A DNA stretch of 21,704 bases from Porphyra umbilicalis (taxonomy: Eukaryota; Rhodophyta; Bangiophyceae; Bangiales; Bangiaceae), in assembly GCA_002049455.2 (NCBI GenBank), contig KV919333.1:1-21704 (forward strand), in the 5' to 3' direction. The notes beneath the pieces are model-generated. The model was not told where the DNA came from, searched no databases, and saw only the letters and a program-made list of their open reading frames with translations. How positions within the stretch are numbered: position 1 is the first letter of the stretch; every line of letters begins with the position of its first letter. Both the position numbers and the translations under genes were made by a program. Shown here piece after piece: positions 1 through 8,540 of the stretch.

Positions 1-1
1 G

Positions 2-910
2 CGGCGCCGGGGACCCCGCCGGCGACGGGCTGCGCTTGTGCCCGCCGCCGCCGGCGACGGGGCTGCCGCGGGTGCCCTTGGAGGCGGCGGCGGCGGCGGC
101 GGCCTTGCCGCCGCGCCGGGGCGTGGCAGACGCCTTGCCACCCCCGCCGGCGGGGGCCTTGACCGTGGCGCCCGCCGCCCGCCCGCGGCCGCGTGCGCGC
201 CGCCCGCCGCCACGGGCGGCGCCCGTGTCGCCGGCGCCCCCCGGCGGCGGCGCGTCGCCAGCGTCTGACATCCCGTCGGCGGCCGCCGCGTCTGCGTCAG
301 CGTCTGCCGCCGCCGCCGCCGCCGCGGCGGCGGCGGTGGCGACAGCGGTGGCGGGCCCCCGCACCGGCGGCGGGATGGGCGGTCGGCTGCCGACGCGTTT
401 GCCCGACCGCAGCTGGTGGGCGGGAAAGGACGGCGCGTCGTCGTCGGCGGGCGTCGGCGTCGCCCCCCGCCGGCCGCTGTGGATGGTGCGCGCCGTGTCG
501 TCAGACGTGTCGCTGTCCGCGTCGGCGGCCGCGTCGGCCGCTGGGGCGTCGGCGGCGGCGGGCCCACGCCGCCGCCGCTTGGACCGCCGCTCCCCGCCGG
601 CCGCCTCGGCCGCCGCCGCCGCGTCGCTCGGGTCGGGGGTCTCGGCCCGCCGCGCGCGGGTGCGCTTGGCGGGCGTGTCTGCGGCAGCGGCCGCCGCTGC
701 CGCTGTCGCTGCCGCTGCCGCTGCCGCTGCCGCCGTCGCCGATGCCGCTGCCGCCCCCGCCGGCGGCCGCACCGCGTGCGACCCGTCGGTCGTGGCGTCG
801 TCGGGCAGCGCCAGCCGCCGGCGGGTGGTCGTCCGGGCCCCCGCCGCCGCCGCCGCCGCCGCCGTGGCGGCGGCCGGCGTCACAGACCGCCGTGGGCGGC
901 GGTGGGACAT
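2..910 (-). CDS. Low-complexity basic/acidic protein, probably nuclear (partial, runs off left edge)
   Basis: The minus frame opens at the ATG at 910-908 and stays open for 303 codons to the window edge, so the C-terminus is missing. The protein is rich in Ala, Gly, Arg and Pro. It has basic clusters resembling nuclear localisation signals (KRTRARR near residues 86-92, RRSKRRRRG near 115), an acidic patch (DSDTSDD) and a short ordered-looking stretch (FPAHQLRSGKR). No known domain is recognised. The minus strand is preferred because its translation has alternating basic and acidic blocks typical of disordered nuclear proteins. The antisense plus frame (36-974), which is almost as long, gives mostly Ala/Pro/Arg shadow sequence and starts on GTG-like context. 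The ATG is the first in frame and lies 762 bp downstream of the fibrillin gene on the same strand. A chromatin or DNA-binding role is only a guess. Confidence 0.42.
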   Translation of the reverse strand, partial: MSHRRPRRSVTPAAATAAAAAAAGARTTTRRRLALPDDATTDGSHAVRPPAGAAAASATAAAAAAAAATAAAAAAAADTPAKRTRARRAETPDPSDAAAAAEAAGGERRSKRRRRGPAAADAPAADAAADADSDTSDDTARTIHSGRRGATPTPADDDAPSFPAHQLRSGKRVGSRPPIPPPVRGPATAVATAAAAAAAAAADADADAAAADGMSDAGDAPPPGGAGDTGAARGGGRRARGRGRAAGATVKAPAGGGGKASATPRRGGKAAAAAAASKGTRGSPVAGGGGHKRSPSPAGSPAP

Positions 911-1671
911 GAGCCCCCGCGGGTCGTCGCTCGGCGGCACCATCTCCGCGTTGCCCCCCGAGCGGAGCGAGTAGCGCCCCGAGCGGAGGGAGTAGTGGGA
1001 GGAGGAGGGCGTCGGTGAGCCGACGCCGCGCGGCCGCGCGCGCACGGGCGTGCCGGCGGCAGGCGATCTCACCGAGGGGGAGGGGGAGGGGGAGCGGGGG
1101 GGGGGTCCCCCGCGTCGCGGCCGCCGCGCCGACTCCGCATGATGCTGGTGGGGGGGGGGGGGGAGCGCCACAGCGAGGGGGATGGTTACAGGGGGAAAGG
1201 GGGAAGGGGAAGACCGCTGACGTGCGTGACGCAGACGGCACGCGGCCGGGGCGACGGGCTTGCCGAGCAACGCGGGGTCGGCAGGCCGGCAGGCGCGGGT
1301 GGCACGCCACGCGCGTTGGGGGGTGGACGCGTTCACGCCGCGCCGCGGCGGTCGGCCCCCGAACCACGACTGCCCGAGCCACCACCACGTGTCGGAGGGC
1401 GGGAACGGCTCAATCGGCCGAGTTTTGGATTCAAACGGCGAGATCTTGGCTTCACGAGCCCGCTCATTGGCTGGGCTCGATCATTTCTGGCGGGACGGGG
1501 ATCATTGGACGGATGCCACGTGTTCGCACCCAAACCGGGCGACAGTCCCGTCCATGCAACCGAGGCGGTTTGGGCCCGGCACTGCTGGGCGGCAGCGGCG
1601 GCCGCCGTCTGGGCGCGCCTCGCCCGCCCACGCCCGCCGCACACAGGCGCCACGAGAACCCCCCCCCCCCC
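911..1671. other. Intergenic region between two minus-strand genes
   Basis: No convincing gene was found. The left part carries the 21-bp tandem duplication and a G-rich block on the plus strand at 1076-1105. That block has three to five runs of five or more G separated by single A or AGC and could form a G-quadruplex. The right part (about 1390-1560) has more ordinary base composition. It presumably holds the promoter of the leftward gene and the 3' end of the fibrillin gene. A C-run precedes the fibrillin stop codon. Confidence 0.6.
956..997. repeat. Tandem duplication, 2 x 21 bp
   Basis: Two adjacent 21-bp units begin CCCCGAGCGGAG and differ at two positions. They lie about 50 bp upstream of the minus-strand start at 910, so they fall in the leader or promoter of that gene. 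Confidence 0.8.
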
Positions 1672-2774
1672 TTAGTCGTCCACCGTACAGCGCTCGACGG
1701 GCCCGTCGTACGCGTAGACGTTGACCCACCCGTTGGCGTCCTTGTCCACCCGCAGCGCCTCGTCCAGGTGCAGCACGTCAAAGTGGCCGCGGCCAAGCGC
1801 AAACGGCAACTCCACCCCCGCGCCCGCACCCCACCGCACGCCCGTGCGGCGAAACACAAAGTCCACCCGCCGCACGGGCAGGGCGTCGGCGGCGGGCGAC
1901 GCCTCGACGGTGACGATGAGGGCGCCTGCGGGGGGGGTGGGAGGGGTGCTCCGCGACTGCGACGGGGCCGCCGCGGCGGCAGCGGTGGCGGCGGCGGGTG
2001 GTGGGGTCGGGGGGGTTCCCTTGCGGGAAAACTCCACCACATTCTGAGCGTCGACGGAGGAAGAGAAAGGGGGGCGCAAACGGCCACGCCACGGCACTGA
2101 CAATGGCAAGCGTCAATGTCTGCGTCACGGGAGTCTCCCAGTGGGAGAAAGAATATCCCACAAATAGCTGCATGCGCAAGGTCCCAACAGGCATGTGCGA
2201 CAAAGCCGAATGGGCTCGACGCAGGCCGACCACCCTCCCACCCGCCAGCCTCAAGCCCCACGTGAGCACGACGTACCTTGAGCACACCCTCCCCCTCGAC
2301 CAATTGGTACACGTCCGCGGCGGATATGAGGGGCACCCCGCCCCCCATCAGCGCCGTCAGCCCCGACTCGGTCGAGAAGAGCAGACGCCACCGACCAGCC
2401 AGGCGGTCCACCCATTCCATGCCCGGAGCGGGCGCGTCAGGCCCCCCGTCGGACGCGCCCTCCCCCCCGCCGCAGGCGGTGACCATGGCGTCAATGGCCG
2501 CCAGCACCGCTGCCGTCGTATCGGCCGGCGACCGTGTGCCGCGCTCCGTACCACGAATAGCAGAGAGCAAGGCATCCCGAGCAGCGCCGCAGGAGAGAGG
2601 GGAAGAAGCAGAGGACGGGGTGGCGGCGGCACACCGCAGGAGGGCCGCCCGGCGGCGATAAGTGCGGGGCCACGACGGCTGACTCGGCCGGCCGGTGGCG
2701 TGGCTACTGTAGACGCTGCTTCGCGAGGTGTGGGGGATGCTCAGGGCGCCGCCGTAGAGGAAAGAAGGGTTCAT
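1672..2774 (-). CDS. Plastid lipid-associated protein / fibrillin (PAP family), two exons
   Basis: Exon 1 is 2774-2277 (166 codons) and exon 2 is 2043-1672, giving 289 aa. The 233-bp intron has a CAAG|GTACGT donor and a CTCAG|AAT acceptor, and both exons join in phase 0. Residues 1-60 are Ser/Arg/Ala-rich like a plastid transit peptide. Residues 64-100 carry the fibrillin start pattern (RDALLSAIRGTERG). WRLLFSTESGL follows at 129-139 and VYQLVEGEGVLK at 155-166. NVVEF, a fibrillin hallmark, comes straight after the splice junction. The C-terminal FDVLHLDEALRVDKD (254-268) matches the family's conserved 'YLD..LRI.R' end. A Pro/Ala-rich insert sits at 175-206. Fibrillins are lipocalin-like proteins of plastoglobules or thylakoids that bind hydrophobic compounds. 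The subfamily cannot be assigned. The gene is head-to-head with MSH5. Confidence 0.88.
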
Positions 2775-3458
2775 GGTTATACACCGTTCTGCCGTCGGCT
2801 GGCGGTAGCGGTGGCGGTAGCTGTGGCGGGTGTGGCGGCGAAATGGCCACGGAGGTCAGCTGCACTGACCTCCGCTGCAGTGATGTTGCGGAACGAGGCG
2901 TTCAACAGATCCCGTACAGTACCTATGGCTGACACGTGGTGCAACGTGCCAACGAAAGAGTCGGATCACGTCCAAGTCGAGGATCCTTCTCCGAGGCTTG
3001 CGTGGGGTGCTCTGCGTTTGCCATCCCTGTCGGCGCGACCGACGGCCACTACTGTTTAGTCTTGGATGCACAGACGCGGCTTTCTGGCTGCTGTACGGTC
3101 GTCTTGAGATGGGTGCTAGCTGTTTGGCCTGGTCCTGGCTGCGCGGGGTGCTGACGGCGGGATGTGGACCTCATAACTCCAGGACTGGACTGGCGGGGCT
3201 GACTCGCTCGCCACGCCGAGCTACCCCAAACGTGGTTTTGATTGCTTGCTGGCATGTGTGTAGCGACCGCTGCCATCTCGTCTGTGCAGTTTCTTCTGTC
3301 GTGTCTGCGTGTGCTGGTTGACGTCGGCGCTACCAGCTGCTGCAGTCGTCACCGTGTTCGCGACACCGCGCGCCGTGCTCTTCGCGTCTTGTGGGGGAGG
3401 CCGCCGCGCGGCGAGAGTGTGAGTGGTGATTGCGTTTTCGTATCGCCTGCGTGGTAGC
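2775..3458. promoter_or_regulatory. Divergent intergenic region between fibrillin and MSH5
   Basis: This 684-bp gap separates two diverging start codons, so it must contain both promoters. No TATA box was seen. It begins with a GGCGGTAGC-type microrepeat (about 2800-2840) and contains the hairpin at 2850-2874. The remainder has balanced composition with many stop codons in all frames. It could include 5' UTRs or an untranslated first exon. Confidence 0.55.
2850..2874. repeat. Perfect 10-bp inverted repeat with 5-nt loop
   Basis: The arms CGGAGGTCAG and CTGACCTCCG are exact reverse complements around the loop CTGCA. The element lies 76 bp upstream of the fibrillin ATG and about 585 bp upstream of the MSH5 ATG. 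It could be a dimeric protein-binding site or an RNA hairpin in a fibrillin 5' leader. Confidence 0.8.
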
Positions 3459-6400
3459 ATGCCACTTGGTGGGGGAGGGCCTGCGTGGGCCACCGCGCGC
3501 CATCCGCCGGGCGGCGCGGGCGGCACTGGCGCGGACGAGGGGGAAGATGCGGGTACGTTTGCATGCATTTTCATGCAGCTCTTCAATGGCCCCCTATGCG
3601 TGTGGTTCTTGCGAGAAGCGCCTCTTGGTTTGGGGCTGGTCTGTTGTTGTCCAATACATTTAGCTGCTGTGTGTTCCCCTGGCCGGGGCACAAGTTAACC
3701 TGGAACACCTTTGCTCTGCTTTGTCCCCGCAGCTGGATGCATTTCCATCGTTTTGCGACGTCAGCGTGTTGCGGTCGCGCTGTACGATGATGCCTCCAAC
3801 GAGTTGTCGTGTGCAGAGTACGTAGGGGGTGCTCTCTTATGGAGACTTTTTGTGTGGGTGGCTTCCCTCGTCCGGCTGATGCCCATCCATGACCACGTTC
3901 TCACTGGCCGTCGTGTCTTCTTGTGCCTATGATGTTTCGTCGCTTCCACAGAATGCATGTTGACCACCAGTACGCGCAGCTGTCCGAGCTGGTCGAGCGC
4001 TTGAACCCTGGGACTATTGTGTTGCCATCACATCTCAAGGTATGCAAGCGTCAGCAGTCTCTCCAGGTGTGCAAATGTGACTCGTGGGCAGCCGTTTGCT
4101 TCCCGTTCAGGCGTCTGACTGCTGGTTTTGCTTGGGATTCTCTGCTTGTGCTGCGTCAGTGTGGTTTTCTCAACGCAGAGCAACGAGGAACTTTGCGCCG
4201 CAGTGACAGCAGCCAGTCCTGCTTGCCAGGTGCCAGGCCAAGCTCCTGACGACGCGAGCCGAGTGGAAGACTTAGCCAAGTCGGAAGGCCTTTGCATTTT
4301 CCCTGGCCATGAGTTCACGCTCGAGGCTGCCCGCAGCCGCTTGGCCGTCGTCACGGTCTCCGGCATGCCCCAGGGTCTTTCTTCTCGGGAGCGCCTCTCT
4401 TATCTGGCGTCGTCCATAGACATGGAGAGTACACTAGCGTGGTGCGCGGCCGGCGGTCTGCTGTCGTTTTTGCTCAAGCACGACAAGCTGGCCAACATGC
4501 ACCTGAGCGCGGGGCCGGCCGTCAACGACCCCGACATTGGCGGTGTCACTACCGACGACGGCTTCTGCGTCATGTACCTGAATGCTATCCGCCTCTTGCC
4601 GCTCCGCGGCGTCCTGCGCATAAGTGCGTCGTCCCTTCGGGCCCTTCACGTCTTTAAGAACCAGCCCCATCCGCGCATGATGGGGGCGGGGCGCTCCAAG
4701 GAGGGCCTCTCGCTCTACTCGCGGCTGAACCGGACCCGGTCCGTTGCCGGCGCGCGGTTACTGCGGACCTGGATGCAGGCGCCGCCAACTTCTGTGTCGG
4801 ACATTCGTGACCGGCAGCGGGTCGTCAAGGCGCTGGCGGAGCCGGTCAATAGCGCGCTGGCAAAGGCGCTGTCGGACGCGCTGAAGGCTGTCAAGAACGT
4901 TGCCACCATCGTGTCGAGGTGCGTCAACTGCTTCTCTGGGGATGGCCATTTTGATGTGTAGGGACGCTGTTCTCCAGCCACTTTTCGATGGGCCCCACGG
5001 TCTGAACCACTCTTGTCTGACTCTCGTCCTTGTCTTTTCTCTGGTGCGTTGGCTGATGGCCTGGTCGTGCAGAGTCCAGACGGTGCGCGACACGGTGCGC
5101 GACTGGCAGAACCTGCTGAGCTCTGCACGAGCTATCCTGGTTTTGCGCCAGTGCATGTCGTCGATGGCGTCGGATTTCCGCGCCAGCCACACGGTATGCC
5201 TGGCGTGCCTTGTCTGGCAGTTTGGGTACATTGCTTTTGGCCTCTATTGGAGGCGGCCTCTCTCGCCCTTGTGGCGCGCATCGGTCGAAGACTGACCTGC
5301 TCGTCTCCTCTGACTATTCTGTTGCCTTGCATGCTGGACCGAATGCCGCAGACCCTGGAGGCGATGGGTGCCGTCCCCGAGGAAGGCCTTCGGCAAGTGT
5401 GCACCTGGATTGAGAACACCATCGACTTCCCTGCCAGCCTGACCGGCAACTCGACTCGGCCGCGCATCCGCGATGGGTTAAGCGAGGACCTGGACGAGCT
5501 CCGTCGCTGTTTCGACAGCTTGGACGATTTCCTTTCGGACATTGGCGTGCAGGAAATGAATGCGCTGACGTCCCGCGGACTGCAGCTGGACCGCCTCCAC
5601 ATTATATTCCTGCCCCGCGTCGGCTACCTGCTAGTGCTATCCCATGCGACGGCCATCGACGCCGCCCAACAAGTAGTTGATGGGGCGGGCGAAGACGATG
5701 TCAACTCCCGCTTGTCCGCCTCGTCACGGGCATCCACTGTGAGCGAGCAGAGTGCGCTGGCAGAAGTCGGTCTGGAGTTTGTGTTCACGACGGACGAGCA
5801 CGTGTACTTCAAGAACGAGCGGTGCCACGAGCTGGACAACGAGTTGGGGGACATCAGCAGCGCCATCGGTACGTCAATTTTCCTCCTTTCCTCTTTTAAT
5901 GTGTTGCCGGTCCTGTGGACGTGTCGGCGTGGAGTCGGTTGCTTTCCAATTGAGTTGTACGCGTTGGTAGTCTCTGTTTTCTCATTTCTATGGGCGAGCT
6001 AACTGACCTTGTGCCTCGCACTGCATTGCGCTTGACTTGCTTGTGTATGAGGGGTATGCTTGCCTGTGTCTTGCTCTGATTTGCTGGAAAAACAGAGGCG
6101 GTGGAGCAAAAGGCGGTTTGCTATCTCAGAACCAAGGTCGTCCCGCATCTGGACGCATTGTGGAAGGCGTCCCTGCTGGCTGCAGAGGTCGACGTGTTGC
6201 TCTCCCTGAGCGAGGTGGCCAAGGAACCCAACTGGGTGTGCCCCGAGGTCGTGGAGGACCGGGGCATCACCATCGAGGACGGCCGTCACCCGTTGGCCGA
6301 GGTGACGGTGCCCAACCTGGTGGCCAACTCGACCAACATTCACGGCGGCAGCGTGTCGTGCGTCACGGGCCCCGTCTTTTCTGGCAAGAGCGTCTACTGC

Positions 6401-7117
6401 GCGCAGGTCGCGCTCATCGTGTTGCTTGCGCAGGTTGGCTCCTTTGTGCCCGCTGCTCAGGCAAGGATTGGCGTGTGCGACTCTCTGTTTACGCGGGTCC
6501 ACTCGACGGACAGCGTGTCGGTCGGGCACTCGTCGTTCTTCATGGACTGCAGCCAAATTGCGAGCATGCTGCGCCAAGCGACGCCCCGCTCCGTGCTGGT
6601 GGTCGACGAGTTTGGCAAGGGCACCAACGAGCAGGACGGGCTCTCGCTGCTCGGGGCGCTCATCCTGGACATTGTCAAGCGGCCGGTGGGTGCTGCGCCC
6701 ATCTTGCTGCTGACGACCCACTTTTGGGAGGTGCTCGCGGAGCCGTTTGTGCCGATGCAGGACCCGCGATTGCATGTATTTTCCATGGACGTGCTGGTAC
6801 GCACCCCGACGCGGCCGGTGGGAGCTGTGTCGGCCACCGCGCCTTTCAGTGTCGGGCGTCCTGGTCCCGCTGCGCAACCGGCGGCGGCTCGTGGTCAACA
6901 ACGTCAAGGCCCTGTTGCGGCCGTGGGGACATCTGCAGAGTTGGACGGACAGCAAGTTGTGTACCTGTACAAGGTCAAGCCCGGTGTTGTGAGCGCGCAG
7001 TCCCACTCTCTCCATTGTGCGCTGCTCTCTGGTATCGAGCGTGGTGTGTGCGAGCGGGCGGCGGAGGTGCGCTCAAGCGTGTGGCAGGGTTCTTGGCCGC
7101 CACTAGCAACCGAGTGA
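3459..7117 (+). CDS. MSH5: MSH5, meiosis-specific MutS homologue (multi-exon)
   Basis: Exons: 3459-3552, 3733-3817, 3952-4039, 4179-4918, 5073-5193, 5352-5868 and 6096-7117. All introns are GT-AG (donors GTACGT, GTACGT, GTATGC, GTGCGT, GTATGC, GTACGT; 134-227 bp) and every junction keeps phase, giving 888 aa. Removing a further in-frame 144-bp segment, 6797-6940, gives 840 aa, close to the roughly 830 usual for MSH5. There is no mismatch-recognition domain I, as expected for MSH4/MSH5. The block LHVFKNQPHPRMM, then KEGLSLYSRLNRTRS (4636-4740), is the MSH5-type core. ATPase motifs follow: Walker A GPVFSGKS (residues 640-647), Walker B VLVVDEFGKGTN (D719, E720) and a C-terminal helix starting VVYLYKVKPGVV. 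MSH5 pairs with MSH4 as MutS-gamma, which clamps meiotic recombination intermediates and promotes crossovers. The start at 3459 is the first ATG in frame, and exon 1 is short and disordered. Confidence 0.9.
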
Positions 7118-8285
7118 GTGTCTGCGTGGCCGGGCCTCAGTCACTGCTAGTGGGCGCGCGCAGTCGGTATGTATGTGTCCTTTTCCTTGCATGGCGCTGC
7201 ACACAAAGTCAATGTACGCATGATATGCAAGTCTGTATTGAAAGTGGGACAGGCTCGGCACGCGCAGCGCCTGTCTCTGGCTTCCTGCTGGGTTCTGGCC
7301 GCCCCGCTGCCGGCGTCGTAGCCTTTACCTCCCGGTGGCGCGGCAGGACGCTATGCGCCGAGTCATGCGCTGTACCGCTAACTGCTTGCGAAAAGAAGCC
7401 AAGAAGCTCCATGGCATTCAGGCGACAGAGTCCCGGGAGGCTGCAGCGAAGACGTTCTTCTCCGCAGCGGGTCCCGCTGTCCGCCCTGCGGCGGGAAAGT
7501 GTCCCGACGCGCCACCGTACCCGTTCTGGCCAGATGCCGAAAGCCACGGGCCACAAGCGTGGCGAATAGGCTGTGCCTAAACAGCTGATGTAGCGGAATC
7601 ACAGCCAAGCGAAGAAATCTCAACTGAGAGCAGGAGCACTGTAAGACAAATAATCAATATAGACCTCATGTAGCCCCCCTGGTCCAAAACCGACTCGGTC
7701 GTCAGCCGACGAAGTGCCTTTGATGCGCAGCGGCAAAGACAGATGGACGAGGGACCATGGCAAAGTGTGGCGAGACGCTGCACCCCACCGCCCCTGCGCC
7801 GATATTATTTCGAGGTCAGCTACCGCCGGTGGCAGGTACAGCGGTCACGCTGACGCCCCCGCCTGTCGTTCCGATTCCCTCGCCGCTGCATCCTGGCGCG
7901 GGGCGGCGGTGTGGCCCGCCGCGCCGTCCCCCCCCCCCCCCCCGCCGCGCCGTTGTTGTACCCGCCCCGACGGGTGGCTCGGCCCGCCGCCGCTGCCCCA
8001 CCCCCGCCCCCCGCCATGGCCGTGCCGACCCCGCCGCCGGGGCGTCTGTCGCCACGCGCACCGCCGCGCGGGTCTCTGGCGTCGACCGACGCGCCAGCGG
8101 CGGGCGTCGCTGGTGCACCGCGCCGTCGGCCCCGCGCCCGTGGTCCTCACCCCCCCACGGCCGTTTGAGGAGCTCCCCCCGCCGCCGCTCAACCGCCGCT
8201 GCCGTGCGTCTGCGCCCCCCCCCCCCCCCCCCCCCCCGCGACGCCCGACCGCGACGCGCCGTCGGTGCGGCTGGCCGACGCGGCC
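7118..8285 (+). other. Region between MSH5 and the methyltransferase-like gene
   Basis: No separate gene is convincing. A plus-strand open frame at 7347-7580 could be a last MSH5 exon. A GTGCGC donor after 7066 and a GGCAG acceptor ending at 7346 are both phase 0. That would replace the 17-residue tail of the given model with a longer Lys/Arg/Ala-rich one. From about 7850 the sequence becomes extremely GC-rich. It includes a C-run at 7930-7942 and a 23-base C-run at 8215-8237 just upstream of the next gene. An in-frame TGA at 8166 closes the frame upstream of the methyltransferase ATG, so this part is read as its 5' leader. Confidence 0.45.
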
Positions 8286-8490
8286 ATGGCCGCCGACGCC
8301 GACCGGCGGGGTCGGCCGCCGCGCTCCCACCGCCGCCGCCGCGGCGACGGCAGCCGTGACGCGCTGCCCCCGCCGGCCGCCGTCGCGGCGGCGCCGCGCA
8401 AGGCGCGCCGCGGGCGGGGCGTCGGCCTCGCCGCCGCCGCCGTCGGCTTGGTCGCGGTGTGGGGGCTGGCCCGCCGCCGTGGCGGCGGCA

Positions 8491-8540
<50 letters not shown>

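Noticed and set aside
36..974. 312-codon plus-strand frame antisense to the left-edge gene
   Set aside because: It is an Ala/Pro/Arg shadow of GC-rich DNA. The minus strand has the more plausible charge pattern and an ATG start, though certainty is moderate.
501..1388. 295-codon minus frame overlapping the left-edge gene in another frame
   Set aside because: Arg/Gly/Pro shadow with no ordered segments, and it crosses the G-rich upstream block.
1390..1560. Possible tRNA or small RNA in the less GC-rich patch
   Set aside because: No cloverleaf or TpsiC-like arm could be matched by eye.
1464..2774. Unspliced 436-codon minus frame covering the fibrillin gene
   Set aside because: After codon 166 it reads through the 233-bp intron and out of frame over exon 2. 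The GT-AG junction restores the fibrillin NVVEF motif in phase.
5999..7015. 338-codon minus frame antisense to the MSH5 ATPase exon
   Set aside because: It is a His/Arg-rich shadow of the clearly conserved MutS domain on the plus strand.
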